Below, in pieces: positions 1-9,189 of a stretch of 64,000 bases of DNA; the stretch's first letter is position 1, and every line of letters starts with the position of its first letter. A model generated the notes under the pieces. It saw only the letters and a program-made list of their open reading frames with translations, made no database searches and was not told the origin of the DNA. The stretch spans positions 83,902 through 147,901 of the forward strand of contig NZ_CAMLDL010000006.1 in NCBI RefSeq assembly GCF_946478955.1, given 5' to 3'. The translations under genes and the position numbers were made by a program. Origin of the DNA: an uncultured Sphingomonas sp. GTDB taxonomy: Bacteria > Pseudomonadota > Alphaproteobacteria > Sphingomonadales > Sphingomonadaceae.

Positions 1-2257
1 CAACCTGCCCCCGGCGGATAGTGGACGCGGCTTTGCGCGGATGCCAGCCAAGCTGATGAAGGAGCTGGGCTTGGGCGAAGGCGATGTCATCGAAATCATC
101 GGCAAGCGCACCACCGCGTCGCGGGTCATCCAGCATTATGGCGAGGACGAGGGACTGGACATCATCCGCCTCGACGGCCTGCAGCGGTCCAACGCGGGCG
201 TAGGCTCCGGCGACTTTGTCGAAGTGAAGAAGGCCGAATCCAAGGCCGCCACCCGGGTCGTCTTCGCACCAGCGCAGAACAATGTGCGGTTGCAGGGATC
301 GGCAGAGGCGCTGAAGCGCAGCTTCGAAGGCCGCCCCTTCACCGAGGGCGATACGGTCGCGACCGCCGGACATCAGCGGGTCAATGCTGACATGCCGGAG
401 CATATCCGCCAGCTGATCAATGCCCCGGCCTTTGCGCTGCAGGAAATTCGCCTGCAGGTGATGTCGACGACGCCCCGGGGGATCGTTCATATCGACGAGA
501 ATACGCAGGTCGAGCTGCTTCCCGAGTTTAGTGAAAAGGCAGGCGAGCGCCGCGCCGATGTCACCTATGATGATCTGGGCGGGATGAAGGGCACGATCGA
601 CGCACTGCGCGAGATGGTCGAACTTCCGCTTCGCCACCCCGAACTATTCCAGCGCCTGGGCGTCGATCCGCCCAAGGGCGTGTTGCTGCATGGGCCGCCA
701 GGCACCGGCAAGACCATGCTTGCGCGTGCGGTTGCCAATGAGAGCGATGCCCGCTTCTTCTCCATCGCCGGACCGGAGATCATGGGCGCAGCGTATGGCG
801 AATCCGAAAAGAAGCTGCGCGAGTTGTGGGAAGAAGCAACCAAGTCGGCGCCATCGATCATCTTCATCGACGAGATTGATTCGATCGCGCCTAAGCGCGG
901 TCAGGTGTCGGGCGAGGCCGAAAAGCGGCTTGTTGCCCAGCTGTTGACGCTGATGGACGGAGTCGAACCGCGCACCAATCTGGTTGTGATTGCCGCCACC
1001 AACCGGCCCGAAGCGATTGACGAGGCACTGCGCCGTCCCGGCCGGTTCGACCGCGAGATCGTGGTCGGCGTCCCGGATCAGGCGGGACGCCGCGAAATCC
1101 TGGGCATTCATACCCGCGGCATGCCGCTGGCTGATGATGTCGACCTCGATGCGCTGGCGCGGCGGACCTATGGCTTTGTCGGTGCCGATCTTGCCGCGCT
1201 AATGCGCGAGGCCGCGCTCGAAACCGTGCGGCGGATCATGCCGAAGCTGAACCTTAGCGAAGACACGATCCCGACCGAGGTGCTCGACACGCTGTCAGTA
1301 ACGCAGGCCGATATCGACAATGCCCAGAAGCGGGTTCAACCGAGCGCCATGCGTGAGGTGATGGTCGAAGTGCCGAACCTTAGCTGGGACGACATTGGCG
1401 GCCTCGACGAGGCGCGCGACAAGCTGCGCGAAGGCGTCGAGCTGCCGCTGAAGCATCCTGATGCGTTCAAGCGGCTGGGCATCCGACCGGCCAAGGGTTT
1501 CCTGCTTTATGGCCCGCCTGGGACCGGCAAGACCCTGCTCGCCAAGGCGGCCGCGAAGGAATCGGAAGCGAACTTCATTGCCACCAAGTCAAGCGACCTA
1601 CTTTCCAAATGGTATGGCGAAAGCGAGCAGCAGATTGCCCGCCTGTTCGCCCGCGCTCGACAGGTCGCGCCTACGGTGATCTTCATCGATGAGCTCGACA
1701 GTCTGGTTCCCGCACGCGGCGGCGGCCTTGGCGAGCCGCAGGTGACGGAGCGGGTGGTCAACACCATCCTCGCCGAAATGGACGGGCTGGAAGAGCTTAA
1801 CAACGTCGTCCTGATCGGTGCGACCAATCGGCCCAACCTGATCGACCCGGCGCTGCTGCGGCCGGGCCGGTTCGACGAGCTGGTCTATGTCGGGCCGCCC
1901 GATACAGCGGGCCGTCGGCGTATCCTGGCGATCCACACCAAAAAGATGCCGCTGGCGACCGACGTTGACCTGGAGTCGCTGGCGCAACGGACGGAACGCT
2001 TTACAGGCGCGGACCTTGAGGATCTTGTCCGCCGTGCCGGCCTGACCGCACTTCGCCGCGATCTGGAGGGCGGCAAGGTAACCATGGCCGACTTTGAAAA
2101 GGCGCTGTCGGAAACGCGTGCATCAGTCACCGAGGATATGCTGTCCGACTATGCCAAGATTCAGGACACGCTGAAGGCCGACGCGGTGCGTCCGGTCGGC
2201 GGGATCGGCTTTGTCCTACCCGGCATGCTGCAGCCGAAGGAAGGCGGCAAATCCTAA
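1..2257 (+). CDS. Cdc48/p97-like AAA+ ATPase, 5' end outside window
   Basis: Double AAA+ ATPase of the Cdc48/VAT family, a hexameric unfoldase that threads protein substrates through its pore. The reading frame is open to base 2 and the codons before the first ATG (base 41) already encode the usual start of the Cdc48 N-domain (ADSGRGFARM), so the true start lies left of the window. After the N-domain come D1 (Walker A GPPGTGKT at 692-715, Walker B IIFIDEID near 860) and D2 (Walker A at 1511-1534, Walker B VIFIDELD near 1680). Both have the R-PGRFD arginine-finger region. The C-terminus (LQPKEGGKS) has no HbYX proteasome-docking motif. The stop overlaps that of the convergent MFS gene by 4 bases. 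The family call is firm; the substrate is unknown. Confidence 0.93.
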   Translation, partial: NLPPADSGRGFARMPAKLMKELGLGEGDVIEIIGKRTTASRVIQHYGEDEGLDIIRLDGLQRSNAGVGSGDFVEVKKAESKAATRVVFAPAQNNVRLQGSAEALKRSFEGRPFTEGDTVATAGHQRVNADMPEHIRQLINAPAFALQEIRLQVMSTTPRGIVHIDENTQVELLPEFSEKAGERRADVTYDDLGGMKGTIDALREMVELPLRHPELFQRLGVDPPKGVLLHGPPGTGKTMLARAVANESDARFFSIAGPEIMGAAYGESEKKLRELWEEATKSAPSIIFIDEIDSIAPKRGQVSGEAEKRLVAQLLTLMDGVEPRTNLVVIAATNRPEAIDEALRRPGRFDREIVVGVPDQAGRREILGIHTRGMPLADDVDLDALARRTYGFVGADLAALMREAALETVRRIMPKLNLSEDTIPTEVLDTLSVTQADIDNAQKRVQPSAMREVMVEVPNLSWDDIGGLDEARDKLREGVELPLKHPDAFKRLGIRPAKGFLLYGPPGTGKTLLAKAAAKESEANFIATKSSDLLSKWYGESEQQIARLFARARQVAPTVIFIDELDSLVPARGGGLGEPQVTERVVNTILAEMDGLEELNNVVLIGATNRPNLIDPALLRPGRFDELVYVGPPDTAGRRRILAIHTKKMPLATDVDLESLAQRTERFTGADLEDLVRRAGLTALRRDLEGGKVTMADFEKALSETRASVTEDMLSDYAKIQDTLKADAVRPVGGIGFVLPGMLQPKEGGKS

Positions 2258-3570
2258 GGATATGGGGTCGTCGTCAGACGGCGTCGGCCCCATATTACCA
2301 ACCCGACCAACAAGGCAGCGCACAGCGCAAACGGCCAGTTCGGATTGATAGCATATAGGCCCATGCCGATGCCCGGCGCAGCGACATAGCTGATGCCGTT
2401 GGCAGCGGTGACAACACCGGCGACGCCGCCCTGATCCGACAGCGGAACCGCAAGGCTGGCCCCGCCAGTAAAGCCCGGCCGAACAAAGCCAAAGCCCAGA
2501 CTGGCCAGCCCAAAGCCCAGCACCAGGCCATATAGGTTCGCGGCAAGCATCGTCACCACCATTCCCAGTGCCGCGATGAGGGCACCGGATAATATCAGCC
2601 GCTTTGGCGAGAGATTGAGCCGCGGGATCAGTCCCCATTGCGCCGCCAGCGTCGCACCGGCGCCCGCCATCATGACAATGGCAATCGATTGTTCCGACCC
2701 ATGCGGCGACAGCCCAAGCCGGTCGATGGTGAAAAAGCCGATGCAGCTTAACGTCGCGGCCTGGGCATGGCCTGATGCGACACCGGCTAATATCCAATTG
2801 CGAATTCGCGGATCGCGCCAGGTAATGGCGTGCCCGCGCGGACGGGTCGCGGCAATGACACTGGCCCCGGTGGTGGCGCTCGCCAGCGACGGATAGCTCA
2901 TTGCCGCGCCATGGCCCGGGCGCGGGCCGTGCCGCGGCTTGGTATCGTCGGGCAGGCCGCGCGCGATGGCAATGAAGACAATCAGGCCAATGAGCGCGAA
3001 GGCGAAGAGTGGTCCAGCAAGTGTTACGCCTGGTACAACGAATAAGGGCGCCATTGCCGGGCCAATGATAGTGCCGAGGCCAAAGCTGCTGGACAATGCG
3101 GACAGGGCCGCCACCCGGGAGCCTCGACGGGTCTTAGATGCCAGATAGGCCTGCGTCGCCGACGGCGTCGCACAGCCCAGCGTTCCATAGACGGCGCGGA
3201 ACAGGCCAAAGAGGAGAAAGGTAACGGTACCGCTAATGACATGTTTGAGGCCGCCGAGTAGCACCAAACCGCACAAAGTCATCGAAACGAAGAAGCCTGC
3301 GACCCCCATCAAGGCCAGCCGCTTGCGGCCGTGTACGTCACTTTTGCGGGCCCAATAAGGCGCGAACAACACCCATAGAACCGCCGACCAGGTGTAGCTG
3401 ACCGTGACCCAGAAATCGGAGGTGCCGATTTCGCGTCCAATGGCAGGCATCACCGACTGAAGCGCCGTGTTTCCGGCGGCCGCAACCAGCATCGCCGCAT
3501 AGAGCAGCATAAAGTGAGTCCCGCTAAGCGCGGTACCGCCAACTGTCCGGCGTCGGGGCGAAAACGGCAT
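2254..3570 (-). CDS. MFS transporter
   Basis: Major facilitator superfamily secondary transporter of 438 residues, the usual size for 12 membrane helices. The loop after helix 2 carries a good motif A (RKSDVHGRKRLALMG), which marks this superfamily. Overall architecture suggests the drug/H+ antiporter branch (TetA-like), but no residue fixes the substrate. ATG 3570 has a poor ribosome binding site; ATG 3510, just before the first hydrophobic stretch (MLLYAAMLVAAAG), is an alternative that removes 20 Arg-rich residues. It is convergent with the Cdc48-like gene and divergent from the methyltransferase. Function beyond export is not inferable. Confidence 0.88.
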   Translation of the reverse strand: MPFSPRRRTVGGTALSGTHFMLLYAAMLVAAAGNTALQSVMPAIGREIGTSDFWVTVSYTWSAVLWVLFAPYWARKSDVHGRKRLALMGVAGFFVSMTLCGLVLLGGLKHVISGTVTFLLFGLFRAVYGTLGCATPSATQAYLASKTRRGSRVAALSALSSSFGLGTIIGPAMAPLFVVPGVTLAGPLFAFALIGLIVFIAIARGLPDDTKPRHGPRPGHGAAMSYPSLASATTGASVIAATRPRGHAITWRDPRIRNWILAGVASGHAQAATLSCIGFFTIDRLGLSPHGSEQSIAIVMMAGAGATLAAQWGLIPRLNLSPKRLILSGALIAALGMVVTMLAANLYGLVLGFGLASLGFGFVRPGFTGGASLAVPLSDQGGVAGVVTAANGISYVAAPGIGMGLYAINPNWPFALCAALLVGLVIWGRRRLTTTPYP

Positions 3571-3683
3571 GTCCTACGCATTAGGCGCGACGGAACGAAG
3601 TGGATAGTCGCCTGTTGGACTTGCCAAGTGCGCAACCATTTGCGAACGCCTACGCCCTAGATTTCCATATCGGAGCAATTTTC

Positions 3684-4325
3684 TTGAACGCGACCCGTGC
3701 CAACCAGATGAAGGGCCAGCGCCACCAGAGTGTGCGTCCCGGCCGAGGCCGCAAGCATCCCCGTTGGCAATTCCTGCGCGGATTCATCAAACACCCGGTG
3801 ATGGTCGGATCGATCATCCCGTCATCGAAAATTCTGATTGAGAAAATGCTGAAGCCGGTTGACTGGTCGGCGACCAAGCTGTTCGTCGAATATGGCCCGG
3901 GCGTGGGCACTATCACGCGGCCGATCCTGGAAAAGCTTGGTCCTAATGCCAAGCTGATCGTGATCGACACCAATCCGGATTTCATCGATTACCTCAACGA
4001 TGACATCAACGACGACCGCTTTATCGCGGTCAACGGTTCGGCAGCAGACGTAGAAAAGATCATTGCGGACCATGGCTTTGACCATGCCGATTACATCATT
4101 TCCGGCCTGCCTTTTTCTACGCTGCCAGCCGGTGTGGGCGACGAAATTGCCGCAGCAACCGGCCGTGCCATCCGTGATGGCGGCGCATTCCTAGTCTATC
4201 AATTCAGCCCCAAGGTGCGCGATTTTATCGAACCGCATTTCGAGAAGATCGATCGCGGATTTGAATGGATCAACGTGCCGCCCGCAACGCTGTTCTGGGC
4301 CTATCGCGACCGCAAGGGTAGCTGA
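3684..4325 (+). CDS. phospholipid N-methyltransferase-like class I SAM methyltransferase
   Basis: SAM-dependent methyltransferase resembling the PmtA/COG3963 group, which methylates phosphatidylethanolamine towards phosphatidylcholine at the inner membrane. Motif I is VEYGPGVGT, followed by the acidic end of strand 2 (IVIDTNPDF) and the motif IV region (YIISGLPFSTLP). The N-terminus (FLRGFIKHPVMVGSIIPSS) is typical of COG3963. I place the start at TTG 3684, with CGGAG 8 bases upstream; GTG 3600 and ATG 3708 are alternatives. It converges on a phospholipase D-type lipid enzyme only 3 bases away, which fits a phospholipid role. Related COG3963 proteins may act on other lipids, so the substrate is inferred. 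Confidence 0.78.
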   Translation: MNATRANQMKGQRHQSVRPGRGRKHPRWQFLRGFIKHPVMVGSIIPSSKILIEKMLKPVDWSATKLFVEYGPGVGTITRPILEKLGPNAKLIVIDTNPDFIDYLNDDINDDRFIAVNGSAADVEKIIADHGFDHADYIISGLPFSTLPAGVGDEIAAATGRAIRDGGAFLVYQFSPKVRDFIEPHFEKIDRGFEWINVPPATLFWAYRDRKGS

Positions 4326-4328
4326 GCC

Positions 4329-5504
4329 CTATTCCAGCCCGACGTTGAACCGACGGCTGACAGTGTAATCCACCGTCGTCACCAGCCAGTGCGCAACCCA
4401 GCGTTTGATGGCGATCAGCCAATTTGTGCGCGCCCGGTGCAGGTCGGGCGTGATCCGCACGCTGTCGGCAATTTCATGGTCAACAAAGGCTCGCATCTGG
4501 TCCGCAAACCCCTTGTCCTCGATCCGCAGCATCATCTCCAGATTGATGTAGAGGCTGCGGAAGTCGAAGTTGGATGAACCGATGAAGGTTATGTCATCGA
4601 CGATATAGAGTTTCGTGTGCAGCTTGGCGGGTTGATACTCATACACTTCAACACCCCGGCGAAGCAGTCGACTATAGAGATAGCGGGCGGCGGCAATCGT
4701 CGTTTGGTTGTCTGACCGTGCCGCATTGACGATGCGTGCCGTGCCGCGCCCTGCCACCCGGTAAATCCGGCGGAGCATTGCCCAGGACGGAGAGAAATAG
4801 GCGACCACCGCGTCAAATCGGCTGGCGCCTTCCAATGCCTGCGCGAGCGCGGCAGGAAACGGGTTACGGCGGCGCATCGGGCCGCTGAATCGCCAGACAA
4901 TCAGGCCATCACCATTGCTGTGACGATGAATGATCCGGCGAAGGTCGCGAAAGCGATTCGTCTTTTGTTTGGTCCATTTGTCGATGTCGTCGAAATAGCG
5001 CGCGAGAGCGGCGGCGGCGGGACCATCCACTCGCAGCCAAAGGTCGCGCCAGCGATCGTCGCTGTCGTCTTCAAGATATTGGAGATTGACGTTGGCGCCG
5101 CCCACCAACGCCACCTGCTCATCGGCGATAGCTAATTTCTGATGATTGCGGATCAGGTAGCGGCGGCCATAGCTGGGGTGGAAGATGGTGAAATTGCCGC
5201 CCGTTGCCTCAAGCTCACCGAAAAACTCGCTGCGAATGCCGACGGAACCAAAACCATCAACCAGTACCTGTATGGAGACCCCGCGCGCCGCAGCTCTGAC
5301 CAGTGCATCGCGCACCTCTTCTCCCGCCTCATCTTCGGTGAACATATAGTAGAGGAGACGAAGACTGTCCGCCGCGCCGTCAATCAGGTCGACCAGCGTG
5401 GTGCGGCGGCGTGCGCCGTCCGGGATCAGGGCAAGACTATTGCCGTCGATGGTGGCCGTTATTTCCGCCACGCTTCCCGCTTCCCTTTTCACCTTCGCCG
5501 CCAT
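4329..5504 (-). CDS. phospholipase D superfamily protein, cardiolipin synthase-like
   Basis: Member of the phospholipase D superfamily with two catalytic HxK motifs: NHQKLAIAD (His121) and LHTKLYIVDD (His296), each followed by a G-(A/S)-x-N segment. This two-motif layout and the length (391 residues) match bacterial cardiolipin synthases, which join two phosphatidylglycerols or transfer phosphatidyl groups. Unlike ClsA of Escherichia coli it has no N-terminal membrane pair, so it is closer to the ClsB/ClsC type. The start at ATG 5504 is chosen because GGAGGTGG lies 4 bases upstream; a frame 15 codons longer lacks such a site. It is convergent with the phospholipid methyltransferase-like gene. 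Strict substrate is uncertain. Confidence 0.87.
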   Translation of the reverse strand: MAAKVKREAGSVAEITATIDGNSLALIPDGARRRTTLVDLIDGAADSLRLLYYMFTEDEAGEEVRDALVRAAARGVSIQVLVDGFGSVGIRSEFFGELEATGGNFTIFHPSYGRRYLIRNHQKLAIADEQVALVGGANVNLQYLEDDSDDRWRDLWLRVDGPAAAALARYFDDIDKWTKQKTNRFRDLRRIIHRHSNGDGLIVWRFSGPMRRRNPFPAALAQALEGASRFDAVVAYFSPSWAMLRRIYRVAGRGTARIVNAARSDNQTTIAAARYLYSRLLRRGVEVYEYQPAKLHTKLYIVDDITFIGSSNFDFRSLYINLEMMLRIEDKGFADQMRAFVDHEIADSVRITPDLHRARTNWLIAIKRWVAHWLVTTVDYTVSRRFNVGLE

Positions 5505-5636
5505 TCCACCTCCGAAATTCAATTTGGCCAGCACCGACGGTTCGCGCAAGCCCGTGCCGATTTCATTGACTCTTGAAGGGCCTGTCCCTATCTGGCTGAC
5601 TTCATTTCATTCCATTCAAGTTATTCGGAGCGACAA

Positions 5637-5978
5637 ATGGCGCGCGTTACCGTCGAAGATTGTGTCGACAAGGTTTCCAACCGGTTCGATCTGGTATTGC
5701 TGGCCGCACAGCGTGCGCGTCAGATTTCGGGCGGTGCCGACCTCACCATCGATCGCGACCGTGACAAGAATCCCGTCGTCGCCCTGCGCGAAATTGCCGA
5801 GCAGACGGTCAAGCCGAAGCATCTGGAAGAAGCGGTCGTTTCGGGGCTGCAGCGCGTTCGCATCGATGAAGATGATGAAACGGATGAATTGGCCTCGCTG
5901 AGCGAGTCGGCCGAGGCCCTGCGTCTCACCGCCGCTGCCCCGCCGCGTCCGACCCCGTCGGGGGGCGACTACGAGTAA
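5637..5978 (+). CDS. rpoZ: RNA polymerase omega subunit
   Basis: Small subunit of RNA polymerase that assists assembly of beta-prime and, in proteobacteria, forms part of a (p)ppGpp binding site. The 113 residues begin with the family pattern [20 protein letters not shown] and continue with [12 protein letters not shown] and [11 protein letters not shown], followed by an acidic and then proline-rich tail. The start has CGGAG 7 bases upstream. A strong intrinsic terminator at 6014-6043 ends the transcript. The (p)ppGpp synthetase/hydrolase gene rsh lies 1.1 kb downstream; the rpoZ-spoT/rsh association is common in proteobacteria, though here two unrelated genes intervene. Confidence 0.97.
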   Translation: MARVTVEDCVDKVSNRFDLVLLAAQRARQISGGADLTIDRDRDKNPVVALREIAEQTVKPKHLEEAVVSGLQRVRIDEDDETDELASLSESAEALRLTAAAPPRPTPSGGDYE

Positions 5979-6013
5979 GTCGCCACGGCGCGAGCGATAC
6001 GCGATAATGTTTG

Positions 6014-6043
6014 AAAAGGGCGGCTTCACGGCCGCCCTTTTTT
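6014..6043 (+). terminator. intrinsic terminator of rpoZ
   Basis: Perfect 11-bp stem (AAAAGGGCGGC / GCCGCCCTTTT) with a 6-base loop, running into six T residues. It lies 35 bases after the rpoZ stop. The A-run on the other side means it can also serve the convergent HxlR regulator gene. Confidence 0.93.
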
Positions 6044-6054
6044 GCAATTCGGCC

Positions 6055-6552
6055 CTAGTTGCCGGGATGCTTGACGCTGGCGCCGCTATTCTTGTCGACC
6101 CACATCAGCTCCTGAAGGCTGAGTTCGCGTCCGTCCGCCGCCTGAATGCAGATGCTTCGGATAGGCCGGCCGTCGCGCTGGTCCGCAAGAAAGATATCCT
6201 GCTCCCCATGCCCCCAAGCCTCGCTCCATTGGCGAAGAGCCAGCACAACCGGAAGCAATGCCTCTCCCTTGGCCGTTAGCGAATAGGTGACCTTGCGGCG
6301 ATCATCTGGATCCGGCTGCCGAGCGAGGATGCCGCCTTCGACCAGTTTGCCTAGGCGATTGGACAGGATGTTGCGGGCGATCCCCAATCCCGCCTGGAAT
6401 TGTTCGAAATGCAGCAGCCCGTTGAACGCGCCCCGAAGGATCAGGAACGCCCATTTTTCCCCGATCAGTTCGACGGCAGGGGGAATCGGGCAGCGCAACG
6501 CCGCCTCACGAAACGATTCAATATCGGAAACTTCGCCGACTGGTCGACTCAA
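6055..6552 (-). CDS. HxlR-family winged-helix transcriptional regulator
   Basis: DNA-binding regulator of the HxlR type (165 residues). The core CPIPPAVELIGEKWAFLILR, then a recognition-helix region (GIARNILSNRLGKLVEGGIL) and the wing (RQPDPDDRRKVTYSLTAKG), is diagnostic. A cysteine (Cys21) sits at the start of the core, where several HxlR members have a redox-sensing cysteine. Start is TTG 6552, supported by GGGAGAGG a few bases upstream. The gene is divergent from the small secreted protein at 6669 and shares a 116-bp intergenic region with it, so that gene or itself may be the target. The effector is unknown. Confidence 0.88.
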   Translation of the reverse strand: MSRPVGEVSDIESFREAALRCPIPPAVELIGEKWAFLILRGAFNGLLHFEQFQAGLGIARNILSNRLGKLVEGGILARQPDPDDRRKVTYSLTAKGEALLPVVLALRQWSEAWGHGEQDIFLADQRDGRPIRSICIQAADGRELSLQELMWVDKNSGASVKHPGN

Positions 6553-6668
6553 CGCTTTACCTCTCCCGTCATGATGATTGGCACATGCCGAATCAAAATA
6601 ACAGTTGCGTGATGAAACGGAAATAGTTTATCCAGTTTCTCTCTAAAACTTACTTTTCGAGGCCCGCA

Positions 6669-6986
6669 ATGTCCCGATTCGCCCTGTTTGCCGCCGTCGC
6701 GCTCATTGCGACCCCCGCTTTTTCGGCCAACTACACTGCGAAGCCCGTCGCGCCAGCCGACGGCAAGATCATTGGTCGCGACATCAGCTGGGCTTGCGGT
6801 CCTACGGCCTGCACCGGCTCCACCGAAGCCAGTCGCCCCGTGGTCCTGTGTCAGGATCTCGCCAAGCGCACAGGAGCCATTGGCAGCTTCACAATTAACG
6901 GCCGCGACATGGGCGCCGACGAGCTGGCTAAGTGCAACAAATCGGCGAAAGGCGGCACCCCGGCCGCGCTTGCGACCGCCAACTGA
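6669..6986 (+). CDS. small secreted protein, CC_3452-like
   Basis: A 105-residue exported protein of unknown function. It has a clear Sec signal peptide (MSRFALFAAVALIATPAFSA, cleavage after about residue 19-20). The mature part contains four cysteines, including the pair in WACGPTACTG and others in VVLCQDLAKRTG and KCNKS. It matches a family of small periplasmic proteins common in Sphingomonadales and Caulobacterales that I recall as CC_3452. Four cysteines suggest one or two disulfides. CGAGG precedes the ATG by 6 bases. A terminator follows directly, so it is a single-gene unit, divergent from an HxlR regulator that might control it. Confidence 0.82.
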   Translation: MSRFALFAAVALIATPAFSANYTAKPVAPADGKIIGRDISWACGPTACTGSTEASRPVVLCQDLAKRTGAIGSFTINGRDMGADELAKCNKSAKGGTPAALATAN

Positions 6987-7024
6987 CACTCCCGATCGCG
7001 TCATGTTTTGCGCGATCACTGGCT

Positions 7025-7057
7025 GGGCCGGCTCTTTATAGAGGCCGGCCCTTTTTT
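7025..7057 (+). terminator. intrinsic terminator after CC_3452-like gene
   Basis: Stem GGGCCGGC (7025-7032) with GCCGGCCC (7044-7051), a loop that can pair further with one bulge, then six T. It separates the secreted-protein gene from rsh. Confidence 0.9.
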
Positions 7058-7098
7058 CGCGCTTGCGAAATGGGGGTCTCCCGCCCCATCTTAAGGCG

Positions 7099-9189
7099 GT
7101 GCTGAGGCAATATGAACTTGTCGAACGGGTGCGGGCCTATGATCCCGATGCCGATGAGGCGTTGATCAACCGCGCCTATGTCTTTTCCATGAAAGCCCAT
7201 GGCGCGCAGGTGCGGGCATCGGGCGACCCCTATTTCAGTCATCCTATCGAAGTTGCCGGGATTCTCACGGACCTGAAGCTGGACGACGAAACAATCGTCA
7301 CCGCAATCCTGCACGACACGATTGAAGACACGGTGGCAACGCCGGAACAGATTGAAAAGCTGTTCGGCCCATCCGTCGCGCGGCTGGTAGACGGCGTGAC
7401 CAAGCTGTCGAAGATTGAAGCGCAATCGGAAAGCGAACGCGCAGCGGAGAATCTGCGCAAATTCCTTCTGGCTTTGTCCGATGATATCCGCGTGCTGCTA
7501 GTGAAGCTGGCCGACCGCCTCCACAATATGCGGACGCTTCACCATATCAAGAATCCTGACAAGCGCCGCCGTATCGCCAAAGAGACCATGGACATATATG
7601 CGCCGCTGGCGGAGCGGATCGGCATGTATGAAATCATGCAGGAGATGCAGGAGCTGGCGTTCAAACAGCTGGAACCCGACGCCTACGCCTCCATCACTCG
7701 CCGTTTGAAGCAGCTGCATGATGCTGGCGGCGATCTCGTCAACCGGATCGGGCTTGGCCTCCAGTTATACCTGTCCGATCACGGGCTGGAGGCGGAGGTG
7801 ACGGGCCGCGAAAAACACCCCTATTCCATCTGGAAGAAGATGGCCGAACGCCACATCAGCTTTGAACAATTGTCCGACGTGATGGCGTTTCGCGTGATCG
7901 TCGACGACGTTGACGATTGTTACCGCGCGCTCGGCCTTATCCACCAACGCTGGCCGATGGTGCCGGGCCGCTACAAAGATTATATTTCAACCCCAAAACG
8001 CAATGGATATCGCTCCCTCCACACCACCGTCATCCATGACAGCAAATCGCGTATCGAGATCCAGATCCGTGACCGACAGATGCATGAACAGGCAGAACGC
8101 GGGCTAGCCGCCCACTGGGCCTATAAGGAACGCAAGCCTGCCGACGATGTAAAGGTGCCGTGGATCAGCGATCTTGTCGAAATCCTGGACCATGCGGAAA
8201 GCCCGGAGGAACTGCTCGAGCATACGCGGATGGCGATGTATCAGGACCGTATCTTCGCGTTCACGCCGAAAGGCGAGCTGATCCAGCTCCCCAAGGGCGC
8301 CACGCCGATCGATTTTGCCTATGCAGTTCACACCGATCTGGGCGATCAGACCGTTGGCGCGAAGGTCAACGGCCGGGTGGTGCCGTTGCGCACAATCCTC
8401 GACAATGGCGATCAGGTCGAAATTCTGGCCAGTGAGGCCCAACATCCCCAGCCTAGCTGGCTGCGGTTTGTCGTTACGGGTAAGGCGCGGTCGGGAATTC
8501 GTCGCTTTGTCCGTCACAAAGAACGCGACGAGACGATCGAGCTGGGCAAGAAAATCTATGAAGAGATTGTCGAGCGACTGCCCGCAGCCGTCGCACCGGA
8601 CGCGCTGAAGCGCGCACTGAAAACGCTTAAGACCGACGATAAAGACGCGCTGATGATCAAGATCGCGCGCCGCCAGGTCAGCGATGTCGAACTGATGGAG
8701 GCATTGATGCCGGGATCGGCCGGCGGTGATGTCGCGCCTCGCCCACTGGGTCAACGCACCGCGATTTCCATTCGCGGCCTGACACCCGGGGTTGCCTATG
8801 ATCTGGCCCAATGTTGCCATCCGATTCCGGGCGACCGAATCGTCGGCCTACGGCGCGAGGATGAAAGCATTGAGGTCCATGTCATCGGTTGTGAAAAGCT
8901 GGCGACCGGGGTGGATGCAGACTGGCTCGACCTTGCGTGGGGCGATGGGTCGGACGGCGGCACCGCGCGCCTGACGATCATCCTGCGGGACGTTGCCGGC
9001 GCCCTGGGCGAGATGGCCAGCATATTGGGCGCAAAAGGGGCCAACATCGTCAATCTGGTGCTCGCCCACCGCGACGGCAGCTTCCATACCTTCAACGTCG
9101 ATGTGGAAGTGCATGACCTGGCCCACCTCCATAGCTTGGTCGCGGCATTGCGCGCTGCGGACGGCGTGAGCCAGGTCGAGCGTATTTAG
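7099..9189 (+). CDS. rsh: bifunctional (p)ppGpp synthetase/hydrolase
   Basis: RelA/SpoT homologue (696 residues from the chosen start) that makes and degrades the stringent-response alarmone (p)ppGpp. Order of domains: HD hydrolase with an intact HDTIEDT motif (His72-Asp73), synthetase with RYKD at about residues 291-294 and PKRNGYRSLHT after it, TGS domain (FAFTPKGELIQLPKG), and a C-terminal ACT domain. The intact HD site and RxKD rather than ExDD predict both activities, as expected for the single Rsh of alphaproteobacteria. I take GTG 7099 as start because relatives begin MLRQYELVERV; its ribosome binding site is weak, and TTG 7063 would add 12 residues with no homology. The stop overlaps maeB (convergent) by 4 bases. 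Confidence 0.96.
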   Translation: MLRQYELVERVRAYDPDADEALINRAYVFSMKAHGAQVRASGDPYFSHPIEVAGILTDLKLDDETIVTAILHDTIEDTVATPEQIEKLFGPSVARLVDGVTKLSKIEAQSESERAAENLRKFLLALSDDIRVLLVKLADRLHNMRTLHHIKNPDKRRRIAKETMDIYAPLAERIGMYEIMQEMQELAFKQLEPDAYASITRRLKQLHDAGGDLVNRIGLGLQLYLSDHGLEAEVTGREKHPYSIWKKMAERHISFEQLSDVMAFRVIVDDVDDCYRALGLIHQRWPMVPGRYKDYISTPKRNGYRSLHTTVIHDSKSRIEIQIRDRQMHEQAERGLAAHWAYKERKPADDVKVPWISDLVEILDHAESPEELLEHTRMAMYQDRIFAFTPKGELIQLPKGATPIDFAYAVHTDLGDQTVGAKVNGRVVPLRTILDNGDQVEILASEAQHPQPSWLRFVVTGKARSGIRRFVRHKERDETIELGKKIYEEIVERLPAAVAPDALKRALKTLKTDDKDALMIKIARRQVSDVELMEALMPGSAGGDVAPRPLGQRTAISIRGLTPGVAYDLAQCCHPIPGDRIVGLRREDESIEVHVIGCEKLATGVDADWLDLAWGDGSDGGTARLTIILRDVAGALGEMASILGAKGANIVNLVLAHRDGSFHTFNVDVEVHDLAHLHSLVAALRAADGVSQVERI

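Noticed and set aside
5566..5594. TTGACT with a possible -10 as rpoZ promoter
   Set aside because: The -35 is good but no convincing -10 lies at a proper spacing, so I did not list it.
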